Shown here piece after piece: positions 7,167 through 12,637 of a DNA stretch of 12,637 nt. Origin of the DNA: Phytoactinopolyspora endophytica (GTDB taxonomy: Bacteria; Actinomycetota; Actinomycetes; Jiangellales; Jiangellaceae); the NCBI RefSeq assembly GCF_004138495.1, contig NZ_ML142859.1, positions 48,339 through 60,975 on the forward strand, given 5' to 3'. The notes beneath the pieces were generated by a model. The model did no database searches, was not told the DNA's origin, and saw nothing but the letters and a program-made list of their open reading frames with translations. Both the position numbers and the translations under genes were made by a program. Within the stretch, counting starts at the first letter, position 1; each line of letters starts with the position of its first letter.

Positions 7167-7379
7167 CTATCGCGGTGCGGAATCAGCGCCCGGGCGCCGG
7201 GACCGCCGGACGACCGACTCGAAGTATGCGCGGTGCTCCACGCGTGCGGCCGGTTCCTCGCCGAGCGAGGGGAGCCATTCCCCGACCAGGACCGGCAGTT
7301 TCACCGGCTGCTCTTCGTCGATCTCGGCAACGAGATGCTGCTGCAGTTGTTCGATCTCTTCTGGCTCGCGTTCCACCAT
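7167..7379 (-). CDS. Small hypothetical protein (70 aa), unknown function
   Basis: A minus-strand ORF begins with ATG at 7379-7377 and ends with TAG at 7169-7167. The product is acidic at the N-terminus (MVEREPEEIEQLQQHLVAEI) and ends in a basic tail (ESVVRRSRRPG); the centre VKLPVLVGEWLPSLGEEP reads like a genuine folded segment. It has no membrane helix or signal peptide. About three quarters of its codons end in G or C, somewhat below the neighbouring genes. The frame can also start from GTG at 7430 (17 more residues), but that extension looks less protein-like. The SD is weak for both starts (GGTGGG about 8 nt before 7379). It converges on the dehydrogenase with an 11-nt gap and diverges from the molybdo-oxidoreductase. 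I do not recognise the family. The opposite-strand ORF at 7233-7448 has an odd Phe/His-rich composition and seems to be its shadow. Confidence 0.5.
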   Translation of the reverse strand: MVEREPEEIEQLQQHLVAEIDEEQPVKLPVLVGEWLPSLGEEPAARVEHRAYFESVVRRSRRPGADSAPR

Positions 7380-7577
7380 GCGGCACCCACCGGACGCGGC
7401 CGGACTCCGATGCAGATATACCAAGCGCACGCCGACATTTCCCCATGATCATCAACCCCTGGCCGCATCATGGCCGGGTCTGATCGTTGATGATCGCGGG
7501 CTTGAACATTCTTAAGAGGTGATGACAAGACCGGGCCATGGGTGTGGCCGGACGGAGAATCGGCGCATGATCGTAGG
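7380..7577. promoter_or_regulatory. Divergent control region between the small ORF and the molybdo-oxidoreductase
   Basis: This 198-bp region should hold promoters for the minus-strand small ORF and the plus-strand oxidoreductase. It contains the large inverted repeat at 7447-7495 and a local excess of TGATC (7446, 7481, 7491 and 7568, with another at 7586 just inside the gene). TTGAAC at 7502-7507 could be a -35 box, but the -10 at 17-bp spacing (ACAAGA, 7525-7530) is poor. CTTAAG at 7511-7516 is a further short palindrome. No RNA gene is recognisable. Confidence 0.35.
7447..7495. repeat. Long inverted repeat with nested hairpin
   Basis: GATCATCAAC (7447-7456) is the exact reverse complement of GTTGATGATC (7486-7495). 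Nested inside is a second stem, CCTGGCC (7458-7464) with GGCCGGG (7472-7478), which has one G-T pair and a 7-nt loop. The combined structure is far stronger than the other intergenic repeats here. It may be an operator for the divergent genes, a bidirectional terminator, or a small mobile or REP-like palindrome. Confidence 0.6.
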
Positions 7578-9146
7578 GTGAACACTGATCGGGCACGCGC
7601 CGCATGGGCGGGACTGGTGGCTCTGGCGCTCGGGCTCGGCGCCGCGGAGCTGATGGCCGGCATCATGGGCCGTCCGGACGCCTCGCCGTTGAGCGCCGTC
7701 GGCGACTGGTTCATCGAGATCACTCCGGGCTGGCTGGCCGACCTCGCGATCTCCTGGTTCGGCACCGCGGACAAGCTCGTGCTGGGGATCGGCATCGCCA
7801 TCGTGCTCGCGGTCACGGCCTGCGCAGTAGGCATCCTCGCAGCCCGGGATCGCCGGGCCGGCCTTGCCGCGGCCACGGCGCTGCTGGTCATCGCCGGGCT
7901 CGTCGTATGGTCCCGGCCGGAGTCCGACGGCGCCTACCTGCTGCCGATCGTCGCCGCGGGTGTCGTGGCGCTGCCCACGCTCAGGTGGCTCGCCCTCCGG
8001 ACTGCCGCGGCCCAGACGCCGGATACAGCAGGCACCTGGGAGTCCGGGCATGAGCCGGCGCACATGACTCCGGCCGGTGCGACGGCACGGCGGACGTTTC
8101 TGCGCAGCGCAGGCGGCGTGGCCGCGCTGGCGGTAGCCGCGGGCGGCGTCGGCCGGTGGCTCGCCCGCGAGCGGTCGGGCGTCGAAGACTCGCGCGACGA
8201 GCTGACGGTGGACCTCGACCTCCCGGCAGCCGACCTTCCCGACGGCGCCGACCTGGACGTCTCCGGCGCTGAGCCATGGCGCACGCCCAACGATGACTTT
8301 TATCTGATCGACACCGCCTTCAGCAAACCTCACGTCCATCCCGACGACTGGACACTGCGGATCCATGGAATGGTCGAGCAGGAGGTCGAGCTCACCTTCG
8401 ACGAGCTGATCGACATGGGCCTGGTGGACGCCTGGGTGACGTTGGCTTGTGTCTCCAACCAGGTCGGCGGGAACCTGATCGGCAACGCGCTGTGGACCGG
8501 TGTCCCGGTGGCCGACGTGCTGGCGCTGGCCGGGCCGTCACCGGACGCCGACGCCGTGAAGTCGACCTCGCACGACGGCTGGACCTGCGGCACACCCCTG
8601 GACGTGCTCACCGACGGCCGCGACGCGCTCTTCGCCGTGGGGATGAACTCCGAGCCGCTACCCGTGGATCACGGCTTCCCGGTCCGCATGGTGGTGCCGG
8701 GCCTGTACGGCTACGTCAGCGCGACGAAGTGGGTGGTGGAGCTCGAGGTCACTCGCTTCGACCAGTTCCAGGCGTATTGGACCACCCGGGGCTGGTCCGA
8801 GCGGGGGCCGATCAAGGTCTCCTCCCGGATCGAGGTGCCCGCCTCGGACACGACGGTCTCCGCCGGCACGGTCGCCGTCGCCGGCACGGCCTGGGCGCAG
8901 CACCGTGGCGTCGAGGCCGTCGAGGTCAGGGTCGACGACGGTGACTGGATGCCCGCGGACCTCGGCGACGTCCCCAGCGACGACACGTGGCGTCAGTGGG
9001 TCTACGAATGGGAAGCCACCTCCGGTGAGCACACCCTCGACGTACGTGCCACGACCGCCGACGGAGAGATCCAGACGCCTGACGAGGCGCCACCCGCCCC
9101 TGACGGTGCCTCCGGCCACCACCGCGTCACCGTCACCGTCGAATGA
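7578..9146 (+). CDS. Membrane-anchored molybdopterin-dependent oxidoreductase (sulfite oxidase fold)
   Basis: From GTG 7578 the protein has 522 residues; GTG 7542 would add 12 residues (MWPDGESAHDRR) that look unlikely. Neither start has a good SD. Four hydrophobic helices lie at about 9-29, 67-88, 94-112 and 117-138, with RDRR between helices 2 and 3. After a hydrophilic linker comes a twin-arginine segment, ARRTFLRSAGG (R171, R172), and a mild hydrophobic stretch ending near 192. Next is the Mo-cofactor domain (about 245-400), with the Mo-ligating cysteine C291 in VTLACVSNQVGG and the typical NDDFYLIDTAF and YGYVSATKWV blocks. The Mo-co dimerization domain covers about 415-520. The catalytic part should face outside the membrane after Tat export of the folded cofactor-loaded domain, with electrons probably passed to a carrier or the quinone pool. 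The natural substrate is not visible; sulfite oxidase and YedY-like reductases share the fold. It ends 3 bp before the pepN stop on the other strand. Confidence 0.9.
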   Translation: MNTDRARAAWAGLVALALGLGAAELMAGIMGRPDASPLSAVGDWFIEITPGWLADLAISWFGTADKLVLGIGIAIVLAVTACAVGILAARDRRAGLAAATALLVIAGLVVWSRPESDGAYLLPIVAAGVVALPTLRWLALRTAAAQTPDTAGTWESGHEPAHMTPAGATARRTFLRSAGGVAALAVAAGGVGRWLARERSGVEDSRDELTVDLDLPAADLPDGADLDVSGAEPWRTPNDDFYLIDTAFSKPHVHPDDWTLRIHGMVEQEVELTFDELIDMGLVDAWVTLACVSNQVGGNLIGNALWTGVPVADVLALAGPSPDADAVKSTSHDGWTCGTPLDVLTDGRDALFAVGMNSEPLPVDHGFPVRMVVPGLYGYVSATKWVVELEVTRFDQFQAYWTTRGWSERGPIKVSSRIEVPASDTTVSAGTVAVAGTAWAQHRGVEAVEVRVDDGDWMPADLGDVPSDDTWRQWVYEWEATSGEHTLDVRATTADGEIQTPDEAPPAPDGASGHHRVTVTVE

Positions 9147-9149
9147 TCG

Positions 9150-11708
9150 TCAGTCCGCCGCTTCACGATCACATGCTTGTGCACGCAGCGCGCGTTCCAG
9201 GTCGGCAAGCCCTTCGACGACGAGCCGCCGCGCGGCGTCCGGTAGCTCGACGGTGTCCAGCCATTCCCGCACTCTCGACGCCGTGGCGGCGTCGGCGAGC
9301 ACACGTGGGAAGAGGCCCTGCACGATCGTCTGCGCGGAGTCGTTGGTGCGCTCCGCCCATACCCGGGCCACCGAGTTGAGGTACTGGCCGACGAACGGCT
9401 GGATGAGGGTCCGCTGCTCCGGCTGGGTGAACCCGGAGACCGTGGCCGTCAGCAGCGCGTTGGGCAGTTCGTCGGACTCGACCGCCTGTGCCCACGCGTC
9501 CATCTTCGCCTGTTCGCTCGGACGAGCCGCGCGAGCGTAGGTCGCGTGCCGCCGGCCGGCGGCGGTCGGGTCTCGTTCCAGCTCAGCGTCGATGTCGTCG
9601 TCGGTGGCCCAGCCGATGATCACCAGCCGCTGCAGCAGGTGCCAGCGGAGCTCCGTGTCGACGGTCAAACCGGGCAGCACATCCTCGGCGCCGTCCAGCA
9701 GCGCCCGTATCTCCGCGGCATGTTCCTGGCTGGCCACCGACGACGCCCAGGCGCGGGCGAGCGCCAGCTGCTCGTCGCTGCCGGCGGCGGCCTTCCCGGC
9801 AAGTTCGCGCAGCCCGGTGACCCAACGCGCGGACAACTGGATCCGGTTGCCGGGATCCGCGTACAGGACGATGGCTGCCCGTGCGGAGCTCAGTACGTGC
9901 TGGACGACGGAGATGACGCTTTCGTGCTCGATACCGCCCAGCACCATCTCGACGTACTCGCGGGCCGGAAGCTCGGCGTCACGCAACATGTCGGTGGCCG
10001 CCGTCCAGCACAATGCCCGGGGCAACGGCGGCAGGGTGGAGATGGACTGGAGCACGGTCTGCCGGGAGCGTTCATCCAGCCGGACCTTGGCGAAGGTGAG
10101 ATCATCGTCGTTGACCAGCAACAGGTCGGCCTGTTTCTCGCCGGCCAGCTCGGCGACGTCGGTACGCTCCGACGCGACGTCGAGCTCGACCCGTCGGCGC
10201 CTGCTGAGCGTGCCGTCGCCGCTCGCGTCGTACAGTCCGATCGCCACCCGATGCGGTCGCAGGGTCGGATGTTCGGCGTCCGCCGTCTGTTCGATGGCGA
10301 CGGAACTGTACCCACCGTCGCCGTCGACCGAGACGACCGGGCGCAACGTGTTCACTCCGGCTGTCTGCAGCCATTTCTGGCCCCATTCGGACAGATCACG
10401 ACCGCTGGTCCGCTCGAGGTGGGTGAACAGGTCGGACAGCGACGTGTTGCCCCACGCGTGATCGGTGAAGTAGGCGCGGACCCCGTCGATGAACTGGTCC
10501 CGGCCGACCCAGGCGACCAGCTGGGTGAGGACGCTGGCGCCCTTGGCGTAGGTGATGCCGTCGAAGTTGACCTCCACGTCCTCCAGGTCCCGGATGTCGG
10601 CGGAGATGGGGTGCGTGGACGGAAGCTGGTCCTGGCGCAGCGCCCAGAGCTTCTCGGTGACCGCGAACGTCGTCCACGCTTCCGTCCATTGGGTGGATTC
10701 GCTCTGGGCGAGCACGCTCGCCCAGGTGGCGAACGACTCGTTCAGCCACAGGTCGTCCCACCACTTCATGGTCACCAGGTCGCCGAACCACATGTGCGCC
10801 ATCTCGTGCAGGATCGTCTCTGCCCGGCGCTCGTAGGCGGCGTCGGTGACCCGGCTGCGGAAGACATACTCATCCCGGATGGTGACAGCGCCCGCGTTCT
10901 CCATCGCGCCGGCGTTGAACTCGGGCACGAAGAGCTGGTCGTATTTGGCGAACGGGTAGGGCAGGCCGAAGATGTCCTCGAAGAAGGCGAAGCCGCGCTT
11001 GGTGACGTCGAACAGCTCTTCGGCGTCGAGGTGGTCGGCGAGGGATCTCCGGCAGAAGATCCCCAGTGGGATGGAGCCGTTGCGGCCGTCGTAGTCGGTC
11101 CGCACTTCATGGTACGGACCAGCGATGAGCGCGGTGACGTAAGAAGAGAGCACCGGTGTCTTCTCGAACGTCCAGCGGCGGACGCCGTCGCGCACGTCGG
11201 TGACGCTCGCCGCGGGGGAGTTGGAGATGACCGTCCAATGCGCCGGGACGTCGAGGACGAAGGTAAAGGTCGCCTTCAGATCCGGCTGGTCGAAGCAGGC
11301 GAAGACACGCCGGGCGTCCGCCACCTCGAACTGCGAGTACACGTACGTCTCGCCGTCGACCGGGTCGACGAACCGGTGCAACCCCTCGCCGGTTCGCATG
11401 TAGGCGGCGTCGGCGACGACCTTCACCTCGTTGTCCGTGGCCAGCTCGGGGAGGTTGACCCGGGAGTCGGAGTAGACCGCTTCGTGGTCCAGCGCGGTGC
11501 CGTTGTGGGTCACCTCGTAGACGGCAGGAGCGATCAGGTCCAGCCAGGTCCGGGTTCCGTCGTCTGCCTGAAATCGCACCACCGTCGTCGACCTGTAGGT
11601 CGCGTCGTCGGTGGTGAGATCGAGCTCCACGTGGTAGTCGATCGACGAGCTGTGGATGTTCTCCGCCCTGGTTCGGGCCTCGTCGCGGGTGAGATTCGTG
11701 CCAGGCAT
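9150..11708 (-). CDS. pepN: Aminopeptidase N, M1 family zinc metallopeptidase
   Basis: This cytoplasmic exopeptidase of 852 residues removes N-terminal amino acids from peptides and takes part in late protein breakdown. The two M1 hallmarks are intact. The exopeptidase motif GAMEN is at residues 267-271. The zinc site HEMAH is at 301-305, with the third ligand E324 in WLNESFA (HExxH-x18-E). The N-terminal segment NLTRDEARTRAENI is typical of actinobacterial PepN, and the long C-terminal helical region (ERAP1-like) follows. I chose ATG 11708 because AGGA lies about 9 nt upstream on the coding strand; the frame extends 7 codons further to 11729 without SD support. No signal peptide is present. 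It is transcribed divergently from the DsbA-family gene and ends 3 bp from the molybdo-oxidoreductase stop, leaving no room for a separate terminator. Confidence 0.96.
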   Translation of the reverse strand: MPGTNLTRDEARTRAENIHSSSIDYHVELDLTTDDATYRSTTVVRFQADDGTRTWLDLIAPAVYEVTHNGTALDHEAVYSDSRVNLPELATDNEVKVVADAAYMRTGEGLHRFVDPVDGETYVYSQFEVADARRVFACFDQPDLKATFTFVLDVPAHWTVISNSPAASVTDVRDGVRRWTFEKTPVLSSYVTALIAGPYHEVRTDYDGRNGSIPLGIFCRRSLADHLDAEELFDVTKRGFAFFEDIFGLPYPFAKYDQLFVPEFNAGAMENAGAVTIRDEYVFRSRVTDAAYERRAETILHEMAHMWFGDLVTMKWWDDLWLNESFATWASVLAQSESTQWTEAWTTFAVTEKLWALRQDQLPSTHPISADIRDLEDVEVNFDGITYAKGASVLTQLVAWVGRDQFIDGVRAYFTDHAWGNTSLSDLFTHLERTSGRDLSEWGQKWLQTAGVNTLRPVVSVDGDGGYSSVAIEQTADAEHPTLRPHRVAIGLYDASGDGTLSRRRRVELDVASERTDVAELAGEKQADLLLVNDDDLTFAKVRLDERSRQTVLQSISTLPPLPRALCWTAATDMLRDAELPAREYVEMVLGGIEHESVISVVQHVLSSARAAIVLYADPGNRIQLSARWVTGLRELAGKAAAGSDEQLALARAWASSVASQEHAAEIRALLDGAEDVLPGLTVDTELRWHLLQRLVIIGWATDDDIDAELERDPTAAGRRHATYARAARPSEQAKMDAWAQAVESDELPNALLTATVSGFTQPEQRTLIQPFVGQYLNSVARVWAERTNDSAQTIVQGLFPRVLADAATASRVREWLDTVELPDAARRLVVEGLADLERALRAQACDREAAD

Positions 11709-11846
11709 GAGCCGATCCTGGCAGATCACTCAAGATCAGGGAATCGGACTGGCCGATACGGGGTTGTCGAAGACAGGATGCATGCCGCCGCCGGTGGCCG
11801 GTGTGCAGTGCCTGGACGACATGACGACGACACTCTGGGAGAGGCC
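11709..11846. promoter_or_regulatory. Divergent promoter region pepN / DsbA-family gene
   Basis: This 138-bp region must supply both promoters. Two direct repeats, AGATCA (11723-11728 and 11733-11738), lie exactly 10 bp apart close to the pepN start. The plus-strand gene has a strong SD, GGGAGAGG (11837-11844), 2 nt before its ATG. An in-frame ATG lies upstream at the ATGCATGCC sequence (about 11778) but lacks an SD. I could not identify a reliable -10/-35 pair in either direction. Confidence 0.4.
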
Positions 11847-12491
11847 ATGACCGTAGCCGAGACGGCCGACGCGACGACGAATACCACGGAGAAGGAGCAG
11901 GTCGACTTCTGGTTCGATCCCAGGTGCCCCTGGGCATGGCTCACCTCCCGCTGGATCCTCGAGGTCGAAAAAGTGCGGCCGATTCAGGTGAGCTGGCATG
12001 TGATGTCGCTGTCCTACCTCAACCAGGGGCGCGACATACCTGAGGACTATGCGGCGATGCTGGCGAAGAGCTGGGGGCCGGTGCGGGTCATCATCGCCGC
12101 CCGGGAACTGCACGGCCAGGAATTCGTCAAGCCGCTGTACGACGCGATGGGCACGCGTATCCACCTGCAAGGCAACAAGGACATGCCGGACGTCATCCGG
12201 GGTGCCCTGGACGAGGTCGGGCTGCCGGCGTCATTGGCCGGGTACGCCGACACCGAGCAGTACGATGAGGCGCTCAAGGCCAGCCACCACTCCGGTATGG
12301 ACCAGGTGGGGATGGATGTCGGCACGCCGGTGATCGCGGTCGCCGGTTACGCGTTCTTCGGGCCGGTGATCTCGCCGGCGCCCAAGGGTGACGAAGCGGG
12401 TCGCGTGTGGGACGGTGTCAAGGCCCTGGCCTCCTACGACGGGTTCTTCGAGCTGAAGCGGACCCGTACCCGCGAACCGATCTTCGACTGA
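11847..12491 (+). CDS. DsbA-family thioredoxin-fold oxidoreductase, mycothiol-dependent Rv2466c type
   Basis: The 214-residue protein has the DsbA-like fold signature FWFDPRCPWAWLTSRWILEV near its N-terminus, with the nucleophilic C27. The known homologue Rv2466c of M. tuberculosis is a mycothiol-dependent reductase with a CPWC site that also activates a nitro prodrug. Here the second cysteine is alanine (C27-P-W-A30), so it should work as a monothiol enzyme that needs an external thiol such as mycothiol. Further family features are GTPVIAVAGYAFFGPVISP, carrying the cis-proline of the thioredoxin fold, and a C-terminal FELKRTRTREPIFD. The GGGAGAGG SD supports ATG 11847. The N-terminal 16 residues are Thr/Ala/Glu rich and probably disordered. 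There is no signal peptide, so it is cytoplasmic. It sits between pepN (divergent) and rpiB, as in mycobacteria. Confidence 0.92.
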   Translation: MTVAETADATTNTTEKEQVDFWFDPRCPWAWLTSRWILEVEKVRPIQVSWHVMSLSYLNQGRDIPEDYAAMLAKSWGPVRVIIAARELHGQEFVKPLYDAMGTRIHLQGNKDMPDVIRGALDEVGLPASLAGYADTEQYDEALKASHHSGMDQVGMDVGTPVIAVAGYAFFGPVISPAPKGDEAGRVWDGVKALASYDGFFELKRTRTREPIFD

Positions 12492-12517
12492 GGGCGCCGG
12501 CGGGCGGGTGTCGCTTC

Positions 12518-12553
12518 CCCGCATTGTGCATGCCATGGCCCACACGGTGCGGG
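12518..12553. repeat. Imperfect inverted repeat between the DsbA-family gene and rpiB
   Basis: CCCGCA (12518-12523) pairs with TGCGGG (12548-12553), and inside it TGTG (12525-12528) pairs with CACA (12541-12544), separated by a small asymmetric internal loop. It lies 27 bp after the DsbA-family stop and just ahead of the rpiB promoter candidate. It could be a terminator without a T tract or a regulatory site for rpiB. Confidence 0.3.
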
Positions 12554-12571
12554 ACACGACGGAGCGTGCTC

Positions 12572-12577
12572 TAAGGT
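12572..12577 (+). promoter_or_regulatory. Candidate -10 element (TAAGGT) for rpiB, alternatively its SD
   Basis: TAAGGT matches TANNNT and ends 7 nt before the rpiB ATG, the same geometry as the TAGCCT box before rph. The overlapping AAGGTGA (12573-12579) could instead pair with 16S rRNA at a spacing of 5 nt. Sequence alone does not decide between a leaderless start and an SD-led start. Confidence 0.35.
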
Positions 12578-12584
12578 GAGCGGT

Positions 12585-12637
12585 ATGCGCGTCCATGTGG
12601 GTACCGACCATGCCGGCTTCGAGATCAAGAACCAGCT
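12585..12637 (+). CDS. rpiB: Ribose-5-phosphate isomerase B, N-terminal fragment (cut by window end)
   Basis: Only 17 complete codons are inside the window. The N-terminus MRVHVGTDHAGFEIKNQ has the RpiB/LacAB hallmark of a short beta strand followed by DHAG and a helix (usual form IGxDHAGFELK). The Asp-His pair helps to bind the sugar phosphate. The enzyme interconverts ribose-5-phosphate and ribulose-5-phosphate in the pentose phosphate pathway. The position after the Rv2466c-like gene matches M. tuberculosis (Rv2465c), which strengthens the call beyond the short fragment. Confidence 0.85.
   Translation, partial: MRVHVGTDHAGFEIKNQ

Noticed and set aside
7233..7448. 71-codon plus-strand ORF in the dehydrogenase/oxidoreductase gap
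   Set aside because: It is the complement of the more plausible minus-strand ORF; its Phe/His-rich composition reflects antisense Glu and Val codons. It cannot be fully excluded.
7542..7577. Upstream GTG start for the molybdo-oxidoreductase
   Set aside because: The 12 added residues look unlike a conserved N-terminus and there is no SD. However, the SD for GTG 7578 is also poor, so the choice remains tentative.
9546..11846. Long plus-strand open frame joined upstream to the DsbA-family gene
   Set aside because: It mirrors pepN, whose GAMEN and HExxH motifs prove the minus strand is coding. The real gene starts at 11847 behind a strong SD, so the upstream 767 codons are antisense shadow.
1..12637. 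CRISPR array, prophage, attachment site or defence-gene cluster
   Set aside because: No regularly spaced repeats, integrase, phage structural genes or known defence domains were seen; the only mobile-element trace is the transposase remnant at 101-370.

Overview
The window is high-GC DNA with strongly GC-biased third codon positions, and everything recognisable in it points to an actinomycete (Actinomycetota). The strongest lineage marker is the right-hand block pepN, then a DsbA-family protein of the mycothiol-dependent Rv2466c type, then rpiB. This is the same gene neighbourhood as Rv2467-Rv2466c-Rv2465c in Mycobacterium tuberculosis. The coupled pair rph-rdgB at the left is also usual for the phylum. 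I cannot name a genus from the sequence alone.

Layout from left to right. Positions 1-93 hold an unidentified C-terminal coding tail. Next comes a 5'-truncated ISKra4-like transposase end (about 101-370), which marks an old insertion scar next to housekeeping genes. rph (432-1157) and rdgB (1154-1804) overlap by 4 bp; together they serve tRNA 3'-end maturation and nucleotide-pool sanitation. A 138-bp gap with inverted repeats leads to a second 4-bp-overlapping pair: a UPF0261/Tm-1-like ATP-binding protein (1943-3172) and a PF09370 'PEP hydrolase-like' TIM-barrel protein (3169-3990). These two are the bacterial split form of the two-domain plant protein Tm-1, and no biochemical function has been settled for the pair. 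A hairpin at 4037-4063 probably ends that unit. A 971-residue FAD / Fe-S / CCG-domain 2-hydroxyacid dehydrogenase follows (4240-7155).

The stretch 7156-7577 contains a small minus-strand ORF of unknown function (7167-7379) and a strong inverted repeat (7447-7495) in the divergent region ahead of a membrane-anchored, sulfite-oxidase-fold molybdopterin oxidoreductase (7578-9146). That protein has four N-terminal membrane helices and then an internal twin-arginine helix, so its predicted insertion mode is mixed Sec/Tat. Three bases later, in tail-to-tail orientation, lies pepN (9150-11708, minus strand), an M1 zinc aminopeptidase. Divergent from pepN are the DsbA-family gene (11847-12491), which has a CPWA instead of a CPWC active site, and the first 17 codons of rpiB, cut by the window end.

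Most of the window is ordinary chromosome. The least understood part is the central metabolic block 1943-7155: a conserved two-gene enzyme pair without an assigned reaction, followed in the same direction by a large 2-hydroxyacid dehydrogenase whose substrate is unknown. Very long open frames opposite the real genes (for example 3064-6201 on the minus strand and 9546-11846 on the plus strand) are artefacts of high GC and were not annotated.
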